Numbered from the stretch's first letter, positions 15,348 through 23,706 are shown. The stretch is DNA of 32,988 nucleotides from an uncultured Atopobium sp. (GCA_938041635.1 CALIAD010000058.1:1-32988), one strand, 5' to 3'. The notes: a model not told the origin generated them from the letters alone. Numbers and translations are program-made.

Positions 15348-16021
15348 TGTCAGAGATTTCTTGGACAATTGAGCTTCCGCAAAAGAAACAAGCAGTTCTT
15401 GGTCAAGCAAAGCCCAAGGCAAAGATTATTTTAGAAACTGAAGTTGGAGGAACAGAGGAATTCTTTGTTCCTCCAACAGTAGCTCGAGCTCTTTTGAGTA
15501 AAGAGAAAGATGGTGTTTTTACGCCTTCTTCTCGCAATGAGTTTTTGTATGAGGTTAAAGAGATTTCAACTCAGTGTATTAAAACTCGCATTGAGGCTTT
15601 GATTGTAAAAAGGGATTACTCTACAGCAGAGCTTCAGAAAAAACTCATGCTTGATGGTTATCAGAAGAATGTCAGAGATGCTGCAGTGCAGAGAGCTGTT
15701 GAAGTTGGCTTAGTTAATGACAGTCGCTTCGCAGATGTCTATATACGGTCTAAAATCTCTCAAGGTTGGGGTCCTCTTAAAATTAAAACTGAGATTTCTA
15801 AAAAGGGAATTGAGGTTGAGACGCTCTCTGGATGGCCTGACGCATATTTTTCTGATGTAGATGAATTTGAAGTTGCGTATTCTTTAGCTCAAAGAAAACA
15901 TCTATCCGGAAAAAATGATTATGAGAAACTGGTGAGGTTTCTGGCAACTAAGGGATACTCATTTTCTATAGCTTCATCAGTTGCTAAAAAGATTTTAGAC
16001 GAGAACGCTCCATCTGAGTGA
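15347..16021 (+). CDS. recX: Regulatory protein RecX
   Basis: RecX binds RecA filaments and limits their growth and activity. The 224-residue protein has an N-terminal extension of about 80 residues and then the tandem three-helix repeats: the KRDYSTAELQKKLMLDGY segment, then VGLVNDSRFADVYIRSKI, then GPLKIKTEISKKGI. Start ATG 15347 shares a base with the recA stop, a layout that couples the two. Base use is AT-richer than in recA, as usual for this fast-evolving gene. No clear terminator follows before the rny leader. Confidence 0.9.
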   Translation: MSEISWTIELPQKKQAVLGQAKPKAKIILETEVGGTEEFFVPPTVARALLSKEKDGVFTPSSRNEFLYEVKEISTQCIKTRIEALIVKRDYSTAELQKKLMLDGYQKNVRDAAVQRAVEVGLVNDSRFADVYIRSKISQGWGPLKIKTEISKKGIEVETLSGWPDAYFSDVDEFEVAYSLAQRKHLSGKNDYEKLVRFLATKGYSFSIASSVAKKILDENAPSE

Positions 16022-16085
16022 TTACATTTGCTTAGCTTATAAGTCTGTTGTATTGGTGTGTTTTACTTTTCCTACCTGCTATTTA

Positions 16086-16114
16086 TTGACAAAAGTTACA
16101 ATGCTCTATACGAT
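16086..16114 (+). promoter_or_regulatory. Candidate promoter upstream of rny
   Basis: TTGACA (16086-16091) is followed after 17 bases by TACGAT (16109-16114). The transcript would begin near 16121 and carry a leader of about 185 bases into rny, far longer than needed for translation. Confidence 0.65.
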
Positions 16115-16120
16115 AAATAT

Positions 16121-16264
16121 GCCGTGAAAAGTCTCATTTCCGCTGGGCAACCAGCGTCACGTATACAGTAGGTATCTCATACACTTGATCTATCTCTGCA
16201 TGTGGCATGACCAGCCAATGAACCCTGCTCATGGCGGGTTCTTTAGATACTGTTGTGTCTAAAG
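16121..16264 (+). ncRNA. Candidate structured leader RNA before rny
   Basis: Several stems follow one another. CGTGA (16123-16127) pairs with TCACG (16157-16161) and encloses CGCTGG-GCAA-CCAGCG (16141-16156), a 6-bp stem capped by a GNRA tetraloop. GAACCC (16220-16225) pairs with GGGTTC (16236-16241), followed by TTTAG, which resembles a weak terminator. A 10-bp stem (16241-16250 with 16255-16264, one wobble) closes a TGTT loop. I recognise no known riboswitch class. It may be an attenuator, an RNase Y autoregulation site, or a small RNA ending at the third stem. Confidence 0.4.
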
Positions 16265-16304
16265 TCTCCTGAACACTTTTGTAATCGCCATTTGAGGAGT
16301 AGGT

Positions 16305-17858
16305 ATGGAATTAGCAGCAGTAGGCATTATTTGCCTTCTTGTGGGAGTAGGCCTTGCATACGGCGTGCTCTCTAACATTAGTAATTCAAAGATTAAAACT
16401 GCAGAGCAGCAGTTAAAAGATGCTCAAACTAATGCAGATCGCATTGCTTCTGAAGCAGCTCGTCAGGCAGAAACTGTTAAAAAAGAGGCTGTTCTTGAGG
16501 CTAAGGAAGAAGTTCTTCAGCTTAAGCAGGCAGCAGAGGCAGAAGAGAAGAAGCGTAAGAGTGAGCTCCGTAGCATGGAGAATCGTATTCTTCAGCGTGA
16601 AGAGTCTCTTGACCATCGCACTGACGCACTAGAGAAGCGTGAGCATCAGCTCTCCAGCCTTCAGGGTCAGCTTGATCGTCGTAAGAATGATTTGGACTCT
16701 CTTGTTTCTCAGCAGTCTCAAGAGCTTGAGCGCATTGCAGCTCTTACAAAAGATGAGGCTCACGATGAGCTTTTGGCTCGCGTTCGTTCAGAAAGCGTTC
16801 GCGATGAGGCTATGATTCTTCGTGAGTCTGAGCAGCGCGTTCGTGTACAGGCTGATAAAACCGCCCGTGAGATTATTTCTACCGCTATTCAGCGTGTTGC
16901 TGCAGATCAGGCTTCTGAGATTACCGTTACTTCCGTTCATATCCCATCCGATGACCTAAAGGGTAGGATTATTGGTCGTGAGGGTCGTAACATTCGTACA
17001 TTTGAGCAGGTATCTGGCGTTTCTCTTGTTATTGATGACACCCCAGAGACTGTAGTCCTTTCAAGTTTTGATCCAGTCCGCCGTGAGACCGCTCGTGTTG
17101 CACTTGAGAACCTCATTGCAGACGGTCGTATTCATCCAGCACGCATTGAGGAGCTCTACAAGAAGGCTGAAGCCCTTGTTAACGAGCGTGTTCTTGAGGC
17201 TGGCGAACAGGCTGCATTTGATTGTGGTATTCATGATCTTCATCCAGAGATCGTAAAGACTCTTGGTAAGCTTCGCTACCGTACTTCTTACGGTCAGAAT
17301 GTTCTTGCTCACTCTGTTCAGGTTGCAGTACTTTGCGGCATTATGGCTGAAGAGCTTGGTCTTGAGCCTGCTCCAGCAAAGCGTGCTGGTCTGCTTCATG
17401 ACCTTGGTAAGGCAATTGATCACGAGGTTGAGGGTCCACATGCTGTAATTGGTGCAGATCTTGCTCGTCGTTATGGTGAGCGCCCAGAGATTGTTCACGC
17501 TATTGAGGCTCACCACGCAGATATTGAGCCAAACACCGTGCTTGACATGCTTGTTATGGCTGCAGATGCTATTTCTGCTGCACGTCCTGGTGCTCGTCGT
17601 GAGTCCGCTGAGAACTACATCAAGCGCCTTGAGAAGCTTGAGGCTATCTCTAACGCACATGAGGGCGTTGAGCGTACGTATGCAATGCAGGCTGGCCGTG
17701 AGCTTCACGTAATGGTTGAGCCTCAGATGATTAGCGATTCCGAGGCAACTGTCCTTGCTCACGATATTGCTAAGCAAATTGAGGATGAGATGGAATACCC
17801 AGGACAGGTTCGCGTTGTTGTTATTCGTGAATCTCGTGCTGTGGACGTTGCTAAGTAA
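16305..17858 (+). CDS. rny: Ribonuclease Y
   Basis: RNase Y is a membrane-tethered endoribonuclease that starts decay of many mRNAs in Gram-positive bacteria. The 517-residue protein has one N-terminal membrane helix (about 3-24), a long coiled coil (about 28-185), a KH domain with GREG at 224-227, and the HD phosphohydrolase domain with the metal-binding H365-D366 pair and further histidines (HEVEGPHAVIGA, IEAHHADIEP). GAGGAG at 16294-16299 sets ATG 16305. Codon use is that of a well-expressed gene. The next gene starts 3 bases after the stop. Confidence 0.97.
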   Translation: MELAAVGIICLLVGVGLAYGVLSNISNSKIKTAEQQLKDAQTNADRIASEAARQAETVKKEAVLEAKEEVLQLKQAAEAEEKKRKSELRSMENRILQREESLDHRTDALEKREHQLSSLQGQLDRRKNDLDSLVSQQSQELERIAALTKDEAHDELLARVRSESVRDEAMILRESEQRVRVQADKTAREIISTAIQRVAADQASEITVTSVHIPSDDLKGRIIGREGRNIRTFEQVSGVSLVIDDTPETVVLSSFDPVRRETARVALENLIADGRIHPARIEELYKKAEALVNERVLEAGEQAAFDCGIHDLHPEIVKTLGKLRYRTSYGQNVLAHSVQVAVLCGIMAEELGLEPAPAKRAGLLHDLGKAIDHEVEGPHAVIGADLARRYGERPEIVHAIEAHHADIEPNTVLDMLVMAADAISAARPGARRESAENYIKRLEKLEAISNAHEGVERTYAMQAGRELHVMVEPQMISDSEATVLAHDIAKQIEDEMEYPGQVRVVVIRESRAVDVAK

Positions 17859-17861
17859 TCT

Positions 17862-18947
17862 ATGGCAGCCACTTCTACTGACTTAACAGGTTTTGTTGCC
17901 TCCATGGGAGGTGAGCGCGCACTCCGTGTCGAGGAATCCCTCGGCGCGGGGTACGTTCGTTTACGCGTAGCAGAAGCTGAGCGTAGGCAGGCAAAGCATG
18001 ATATTCGTTCAGTAGAAGATATTGTTATCGAGCTCTTGAGAAATTCTCGCGATGCTGGTGCTCGTCATATTTATGTAGCAACCTCAAAAGAGGGCGCGCT
18101 AAGAACTATCACTATTCTCGATGATGGTCAGGGCATTCCAAAAGACATGCAAGAGAAGATTTTTGAAGCTCGTGTTACCTCTAAGCTTGAGAGTATGCAC
18201 ATGGACCGTTGGGGAATCCATGGTCGTGGCATGGCCCTTTATTCCATCAAAGAAAACTGTGAATCAGCTCAGGTTGTTGCTTCAGCTCCGGGACTTGGTT
18301 CTGCTATTCAAGTTGTGGTGGATACCACTAAAATTTCTGAGCGAGTAGACCAATCTACTTGGCCAACCTGTGGTTTGAATGAGGATGGACTTAAAACAAC
18401 TGTTAAAGGTCCTCATAACATTATTCGTACCTGCTGTGACTTTGCGCTTGAAGTTAAAGGTTCATGCGAGGTAATGCTGGGTTCCGCTGCAGAGATTGCA
18501 GCTACTGCTCGACGTAGGATTGCTCAGACCCTTGATATTGCTGACCTGCTGTTTGTTGAAGGCTTTGAGAACGTTCCTGTTCTTGAGCGCTTCAGGGCTG
18601 CAGCAGACGCAACAGAGCTTTCTCAAGTTTGTACGTCTCTTGGTCTTTCTATGTCAGATAGAACCGCTCATAGAATTATTGCTGAGCAGATTAAACCTTT
18701 GCGTAGTGTGTATGCGCAGGTCAGTCATTCAGCTGAACCTGAAGGGGTTTCTCGCGAAGTTGATCTGATGAAAGATCATCGAGGCCTCAAGATGAGTAAG
18801 GCTGATATCAGCAGCTTTTCTCGCAAAATGGAGCAGAGTTTTGCTGAGTTGTCCGAGAAATACTACGTTTCTTTGACAACTGAGCCTCGTGTTCGTGTAA
18901 GTAAAAACAAGATTGTTGTGACTTTTGATATTGAGTCGCAAGAGTAG
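17862..18947 (+). CDS. GHKL-fold (HATPase_c-like) ATP-binding protein of unknown role
   Basis: A 361-residue protein with a clear N-terminal GHKL ATP-binding domain and no recognised family name. Seen motifs are the N box E57-L-L-R-N61-S-R-D-A-G-A67, the G1 box D87-D-G-Q-G-I92, a TSK element at about 106-108, and the glycine-rich lid G118-I-H-G-R-G-M-A-L126. The order and spacing resemble MutL/HSP90-type ATPases more than sensor kinases: there is no phospho-acceptor histidine domain and no membrane helix. The C-terminal 200 residues are unassigned. It lies 3 bases after rny and 27 bases before spoVS, the place of ymdB in B. subtilis. A role with SpoVS is inference. Confidence 0.85.
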   Translation: MAATSTDLTGFVASMGGERALRVEESLGAGYVRLRVAEAERRQAKHDIRSVEDIVIELLRNSRDAGARHIYVATSKEGALRTITILDDGQGIPKDMQEKIFEARVTSKLESMHMDRWGIHGRGMALYSIKENCESAQVVASAPGLGSAIQVVVDTTKISERVDQSTWPTCGLNEDGLKTTVKGPHNIIRTCCDFALEVKGSCEVMLGSAAEIAATARRRIAQTLDIADLLFVEGFENVPVLERFRAAADATELSQVCTSLGLSMSDRTAHRIIAEQIKPLRSVYAQVSHSAEPEGVSREVDLMKDHRGLKMSKADISSFSRKMEQSFAELSEKYYVSLTTEPRVRVSKNKIVVTFDIESQE

Positions 18948-18974
18948 AACAAACGCACAATAATTGGAGCACTC

Positions 18975-19298
18975 ATGGGTTTGCTTAAAGTTTCAAGTAA
19001 GTCTTCACCAGCTTCTGTAGCAGGAGCTATTGCAGGACTGGTTAAAGATAACGAGCCTGTTATGCTCCAGTGTATTGGTGCGGGTGCTGTCAACCAGGGC
19101 ATCAAGGCTGTTGCCATTGCCCGCGGATTCTTGATTCCGTGTGGATTGGACATTACCTGCGCTCCAACGTTTTCTGATATTGAAATTGCAGGGGAGAGTA
19201 GAACTGCAATAAAAATTGCCATTTATGTCCACACATTGTCTGCTCCTGATGCGCAGACGCCAGCTGTTAGTCCCACTGAGTATGACGAGGTACTTTAA
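18975..19298 (+). CDS. spoVS: SpoVS (stage V sporulation protein S) homologue
   Basis: A 107-residue SpoVS-family protein, an Alba-like fold thought to bind nucleic acid. The start LLKVSSKSSPASVAGAIAGL, the core IGAGAVNQGIKAVAIARGF and the end ESRTAIKIAIYV match the family closely; about 20 residues are added at the C-terminus. In B. subtilis spoVS affects sporulation and septation, but homologues are common in bacteria that do not form spores, and Coriobacteriia are not known to sporulate. A good TTGGAG precedes ATG 18975. It lies between the GHKL ATPase and miaB, with miaB only 2 bases downstream. Confidence 0.92.
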   Translation: MGLLKVSSKSSPASVAGAIAGLVKDNEPVMLQCIGAGAVNQGIKAVAIARGFLIPCGLDITCAPTFSDIEIAGESRTAIKIAIYVHTLSAPDAQTPAVSPTEYDEVL

Positions 19299-19300
19299 GC

Positions 19301-20668
19301 ATGATTGAAAATTCCGAGCTCGTAGGAAAAACGTATCACATAAAAACTTTTGGCTGCCAAATGAACTTGCACGATACAGAGCGTGTCTCTGGTCTGCTTG
19401 AGGCTTGTGGCTGCAATGAGGTTTCAGATACTGATGACGCGGATATTGTCATCTTTATGACCTGCAGCGTTCGCGAGAACGCCGATCAGCGTCTTTATGG
19501 TCAGGCTTCTGCGATGGTCAGCGCTCCAACGCCTCCATCAGGCAAGCGTATTGTTGCTATTGGTGGTTGCATTGCACAGCGCGATGGCGAGAAGCTCCGT
19601 GAAAAGGTTCCAGCCGTTGACGTTGTGTTTGGTACCAGCGCTCTTGCAAGCCTGCCTGCACTTCTCACCAGCGCATTTAGGGGCGAGAATGACCGTGTTG
19701 CTGTAGACACTTCTGAGGAAGGCAAGGGCTTCTCCACAGATCTGCCAAGTAACCGCGCTCAGCAATATCACGCTTGGGTGCCTATCATGACTGGCTGCAA
19801 TAACTTCTGCACGTATTGCATTGTTCCTTACGTTCGTGGCCGCGAGCGCAGCCGTACCTTTGAGGCTGTTATTGGTGAGTGCGAGCGCCTTGTCGCAGAT
19901 GGTGTTCGCGAGATTACCCTTCTTGGCCAAAATGTTAACTCATATGGTCGCGATCTCTACGGTAAGCCTCGTTTTGCAGAGCTTTTGCGCGCGGTTGGTC
20001 AGACGGGCGTTGAGCGAATCCGTTTCACTTCATCGAATCCAAAAGATCTTACTGATGAGACTATTGCGGCTATGAAGGAAACGCCAGCTGTCATGCCTCA
20101 CCTTCATCTTGCGGTTCAAAGCGGATCTACGCGCGTTCTCAAAAAGATGAACCGCAGTTATACACGAGAAGAGTACTTGGACGTGGTTTCTCGCCTGCGT
20201 TCGGCTATTCCAGGACTGGCGCTTTCAACTGATATTATCGTTGGCTTCCCAGGAGAGACCGAGGAAGACTTTGAAGATACGCTTTCTTTGGTCAAAGAGG
20301 CTGGTTACTCTTCTGCGTACACCTTCATTTACTCTAAGCGTCCAGGCACTCCTGCGGCAAAATATGAAGACAATACGCCTCACGAGGTTATCCAGGAGCG
20401 CTTTGACAGACTTGCCGAGCTTGTGGCTCAGCAGGCGCATGACGCTAACCAGATAGATTTGAATACTACACAGGCAGTTCTTGTTGAAGGCACTTCCAAG
20501 CGTGACGATTCTGTCATGGTTGGACACAGCGAGAAGAACCAAACTGTGCACTTCAATTTGCCAGAGGGCTATACGCCGGAAGACCTTATCGGCAAAATTG
20601 TTGATGTTCATATTGATGAGGCTCGTACCTGGTATTTGCGCGGAACCATGGAGTCTGATCCACGATGA
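19301..20668 (+). CDS. miaB: tRNA-2-methylthio-N6-dimethylallyladenosine synthase MiaB
   Basis: MiaB is a radical-SAM enzyme that methylthiolates isopentenyl-adenosine 37 of tRNAs reading U-starting codons. The 455-residue protein has the UPF0004 domain (FGCQMNLHDTER, MTCSVREN, IGGCIAQRDG cysteines), the radical-SAM cysteines C166-x3-C170-x2-C173, and a C-terminal TRAM domain (about 380-445). FGCQMN, rather than LGCAKN, marks it as MiaB. It overlaps miaA by 4 bases (ATGA), and MiaA makes its substrate, so the two work in order. Start ATG 19301 follows the spoVS stop by 2 bases. Confidence 0.95.
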   Translation: MIENSELVGKTYHIKTFGCQMNLHDTERVSGLLEACGCNEVSDTDDADIVIFMTCSVRENADQRLYGQASAMVSAPTPPSGKRIVAIGGCIAQRDGEKLREKVPAVDVVFGTSALASLPALLTSAFRGENDRVAVDTSEEGKGFSTDLPSNRAQQYHAWVPIMTGCNNFCTYCIVPYVRGRERSRTFEAVIGECERLVADGVREITLLGQNVNSYGRDLYGKPRFAELLRAVGQTGVERIRFTSSNPKDLTDETIAAMKETPAVMPHLHLAVQSGSTRVLKKMNRSYTREEYLDVVSRLRSAIPGLALSTDIIVGFPGETEEDFEDTLSLVKEAGYSSAYTFIYSKRPGTPAAKYEDNTPHEVIQERFDRLAELVAQQAHDANQIDLNTTQAVLVEGTSKRDDSVMVGHSEKNQTVHFNLPEGYTPEDLIGKIVDVHIDEARTWYLRGTMESDPR

Positions 20669-21603
20669 GTTCTCATGGCTCGGTTATCTGCATTGTAGGT
20701 CCCACGGCTTCGGGCAAAAGCTCATTGTCCGAGCTCGTTGCCAAGAAGCTTGAGACCTCTGTCATTTCTGTTGACGCAATGCAGGTCTATCGTGGCATGG
20801 ATATTGGCACTGCTAAAACTCCCGTTGAGGAGCGAGAAGTTCCTCTTTTGATGGTAGATTGCGCCAACATTTCAGAAGAATATTCGGTACAGATGTTTCA
20901 GGCGGCAGCCCGTGAAGAAGCTCATAAGCTTATTAGAGCTGGTAAAACACCTGTATTCTGTGGCGGAACGGGTCTTTATCTTGATTCGATTATCGACCAG
21001 ATGGAGTTTCCCTCAGGGTCAATCGAGTCTCCTGTACGTACTCGTTATGAAAAGCTTGCAGAAGAGCTTGGTGCTGAGGGCTTGCACGAACTTCTCGCCA
21101 CAAAAGATGCAGCAAGTGCAGAGCTTATCCATCCAAATAACGTACGACGCGTTGTAAGGGCTTTAGAGCTCTTGGAAGAGGGCAAGTCGTATGCTACTCA
21201 TCATGAGGGCCTAAAGGCTCATACACCGTACTTTGACGCCCAGATATGGGGTCTTACGATGGACCGTCAGCGTCTTTATGATCGAATAAACCTCCGAGTT
21301 GACCTTATGTTTGAGCAAGGGCTTGTTGAAGAGGTTCAAGCGCTTATTGAGTCCGGTCTCTCTGAAAATTGTACGGCCGGTCAGGCAATTGGCTACAAAG
21401 AGTTCTTTGCATATTTTGCTGGCGAACAGTCGCTTGAACAAACGCGTGAGCTTATTAAGCAGCACACCAGGCAGTATGCTAAGCGTCAGATTTCTTGGCT
21501 TAAACGGGACGGTCGAGTTAGGTGGCTTGATATGAACCAACTCACGCCTGAAGATGTGCTCGAGCTGATTCTTGCGCAGCATGCTGACGTACAATGCCAG
21601 TAG
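20665..21603 (+). CDS. miaA: tRNA dimethylallyltransferase MiaA
   Basis: MiaA transfers a dimethylallyl group to the N6 of adenosine 37 in tRNAs that read codons beginning with U. The 312-residue protein has the P-loop GPTASGKSS near residues 12-20, the DAMQVYRGMDIGTAK substrate-binding segment, the GGTGLYLDSIID motif, and the late GYKEF and KRQISWLKRD elements. All are family hallmarks and the length is standard. The start overlaps the miaB stop. The gene is followed 47 bases later by hflX, the same neighbourhood as in many bacteria. Confidence 0.96.
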   Translation: MSSHGSVICIVGPTASGKSSLSELVAKKLETSVISVDAMQVYRGMDIGTAKTPVEEREVPLLMVDCANISEEYSVQMFQAAAREEAHKLIRAGKTPVFCGGTGLYLDSIIDQMEFPSGSIESPVRTRYEKLAEELGAEGLHELLATKDAASAELIHPNNVRRVVRALELLEEGKSYATHHEGLKAHTPYFDAQIWGLTMDRQRLYDRINLRVDLMFEQGLVEEVQALIESGLSENCTAGQAIGYKEFFAYFAGEQSLEQTRELIKQHTRQYAKRQISWLKRDGRVRWLDMNQLTPEDVLELILAQHADVQCQ

Positions 21604-21650
21604 GACACATCAAAAACTAACGTATTTACCTTGTCTTAGATGGGGAGTCT

Positions 21651-22964
21651 ATGGGTCGTTTTGTTCCATTTTCAACTGCTCCTAAAGTCGAACGAGCAAT
21701 TCTTGTAGGCGTTGATTGCGGTAAAAGCGATTGGTCGCTTGAAGAATCAATGGACGAGCTTGAGCGTCTGACGCAAACTGACGGCGCTGAAGTCTTTATG
21801 CGTCTTACGCAAAAACTTGATGCACCTATCCCCAAAACATTCATTGGCAAGGGTAAAACTGAGGAGCTTGTCTCCCTAGTAAGAAACACCAATACTGACG
21901 TTGTCATCTTTGATGATGAGCTCACGCCTTCTCAGCAATCTAATTTAGAAAAATTACTTGGCGAACCGGTTAAAGTCATTGATCGTACAGCGCTCATTCT
22001 TGATATTTTTGGTATTCACGCGCGTACTAAAGAAGGACGACTTCAGGTGCAGCTTGCACAGCTCCAGTACGTACTTCCAAGGCTTCGTGGTATGTGGAGT
22101 CACCTGGTAGGCGAGCAAACTCGTGGTGGCATTGGTAGCCGATTTGGCCAGGGCGAGAGCCAGCTTGAGGTTGACCGTCGCCTTATTAGAAAGCGCATTT
22201 CAACCCTTAAAAATGAACTTAAGCAGCTCAGCCAAAGGCGAGAAGTTCAGTCTAAGTCCAGGTGGAATTCTGGAACGTTTAGCGTATCTCTTGTTGGTTA
22301 TACCAATGCTGGTAAGTCAACACTTCTGAATCAACTCACAGGCGCGGATGTATATGCAAAAGATGAACTCTTTGCAACTCTTGATCCAACTACCAGAGCA
22401 CTTTCTCTTGATGAAGGCAGAAAGATTGTTCTTACCGATACTGTTGGATTTATTCAAAAGCTCCCAACTAATCTGATTGAGTCGTTTAAGTCTACGCTGG
22501 TTGAAGCTCAAGAAGCTGATCTTCTGCTGCTTGTTGCTGATGCAACTGATAAGAATCTTTCTAAAGAAATAGCAGTTGTTCGTAGTATTTTGAAAGACAT
22601 TGAGGCCGATAAAAGCGATCAGATTCTTGTATTAAACAAGGTAGACCTACTTGATGACCAAGAGCTTCAAATGCTCAGAGCGCTCTATCCAGAAGCTGTA
22701 TTTATTTCTGCTCAGGAAGGTATGTGCATTAACGGCCTTCTCCACAAGATTCAAGAAATAGCTAGCGCCGGCGACAAGGTGGTTAGTGCACTTATTCCGT
22801 TCAACAAAGGCGCTCTAGTTAAGTCTGTTCATGAGAGATGTCAGCTTTTGCACGAGCAATATGTTGCTGAAGGTCTTTTGCTGTCAGTTAAAGCCGACAC
22901 GTATATGCAGGCACTTTTAGAGCCGTATGTGGTGTCAGAAGACGATATTCTGACTGACGAATAA
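21651..22964 (+). CDS. hflX: Ribosome-associated GTPase HflX
   Basis: HflX binds the 50S subunit and rescues or splits stalled and stressed ribosomes. The 437-residue protein has the N-terminal HflX domain with the GGIGSRFGQGESQLEVDRR glycine-rich segment, a coiled-coil helix pair, and the GTPase domain: G1 GYTNAGKS at 216-223, G3 DTVGF, and G4 NKVD. A short C-terminal domain follows. ATG 21651 is preceded by GGGGAG. Its last 30 bases overlap the end of the oppositely oriented acyltransferase gene. Confidence 0.95.
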   Translation: MGRFVPFSTAPKVERAILVGVDCGKSDWSLEESMDELERLTQTDGAEVFMRLTQKLDAPIPKTFIGKGKTEELVSLVRNTNTDVVIFDDELTPSQQSNLEKLLGEPVKVIDRTALILDIFGIHARTKEGRLQVQLAQLQYVLPRLRGMWSHLVGEQTRGGIGSRFGQGESQLEVDRRLIRKRISTLKNELKQLSQRREVQSKSRWNSGTFSVSLVGYTNAGKSTLLNQLTGADVYAKDELFATLDPTTRALSLDEGRKIVLTDTVGFIQKLPTNLIESFKSTLVEAQEADLLLLVADATDKNLSKEIAVVRSILKDIEADKSDQILVLNKVDLLDDQELQMLRALYPEAVFISAQEGMCINGLLHKIQEIASAGDKVVSALIPFNKGALVKSVHERCQLLHEQYVAEGLLLSVKADTYMQALLEPYVVSEDDILTDE

Positions 22965-23699
22965 GGCAATAAGCAGCAAAATTGGTTGATGTAAAAGGTA
23001 AATGAGAAGTGAATGTCTTCCCATCTCTGTTATGAGGGGAAGAGAGAACCTTTTCATCCAGTTGGGATATCCAGCTTCTTTAAACTGTCTGTTAAAAGCA
23101 GCACCACTTAAATACAAGAACAAATAGGGGAGTAATGGGTAGTAATCTCCTGATGAAAAAGATGGAGAGGGAAATCCAGCCCAGGCTAAATATGGTGTTT
23201 GGTATAACTCTTTAGGTAACGAGAAAACCATGTTCCCGATACCAATGTGTCCTGTATAAATTGGAATACAAACGACAAAAATTAAAAGCAAAAGAATTGC
23301 TGCTGCATATCCTTTTGGTGGAACAGCGAAACGTGAAATAAGAGCTTCTACCAGGGTGCATGAGGCCATACAAAAGAAGATTCCAAACGTAATGGGAGTA
23401 TCAACTTTTGCAAAGGTAGTTGCTGCAAATATTGCTAAGGCTACAAGGCCATAAATTCCTGTACGCTTAAAAGAATCTTTAGAGAAGGCGCACATACAAC
23501 CAGCAATAAAAATAAAAGGATATGAGATTGATGGTATCCAGATTTGCATAAGCAGAGGTGTAAACCACGTAAGCTTAACGTGCGAAATAAAGAACAAATC
23601 ATAGGTAAAGTGAAACAGAATCATTGATACCACTGAGATTCCTCGAATAGTATCAAAGAAAGCTACTCTACCTTTGGATTGTTCTAATTCCACACCCAT
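22935..23699 (-). CDS. DUF1624 / heparan-alpha-glucosaminide N-acetyltransferase-like membrane protein
   Basis: A 254-residue integral membrane protein with about seven hydrophobic helices. The N-terminal FFDTIRGISVVSMILFHFTYDL segment, with the arginine, histidine and aspartate in their usual places, is typical of DUF1624 and related membrane acyltransferases, which move acetyl groups across membranes. The real substrate in bacteria is unknown to me. It starts 7 bases after the lexA stop, with no promoter or strong ribosome binding site between, so it should be co-transcribed with lexA and thus SOS-regulated. Its 3' end overlaps hflX by 30 bases tail to tail. Confidence 0.78.
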   Translation of the reverse strand: MGVELEQSKGRVAFFDTIRGISVVSMILFHFTYDLFFISHVKLTWFTPLLMQIWIPSISYPFIFIAGCMCAFSKDSFKRTGIYGLVALAIFAATTFAKVDTPITFGIFFCMASCTLVEALISRFAVPPKGYAAAILLLLIFVVCIPIYTGHIGIGNMVFSLPKELYQTPYLAWAGFPSPSFSSGDYYPLLPYLFLYLSGAAFNRQFKEAGYPNWMKRFSLPLITEMGRHSLLIYLLHQPILLLIALFVSQNIVF

Positions 23700-23706
23700 A
23701 CTGTGA

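Noticed and set aside
16121..16264. Known RNA classes (SRP RNA, 6S RNA, T-box, SAM or purine riboswitch) for the rny leader
   Set aside because: I could not find the conserved core of any of these by eye; only the GGCAACC-like loop recalls SAM riboswitches, and the rest of that core is missing.
17061..17777. A 238-codon minus-strand frame inside rny
   Set aside because: Same reason: it mirrors the KH-HD coding region of RNase Y and shows no domain or translation signal.
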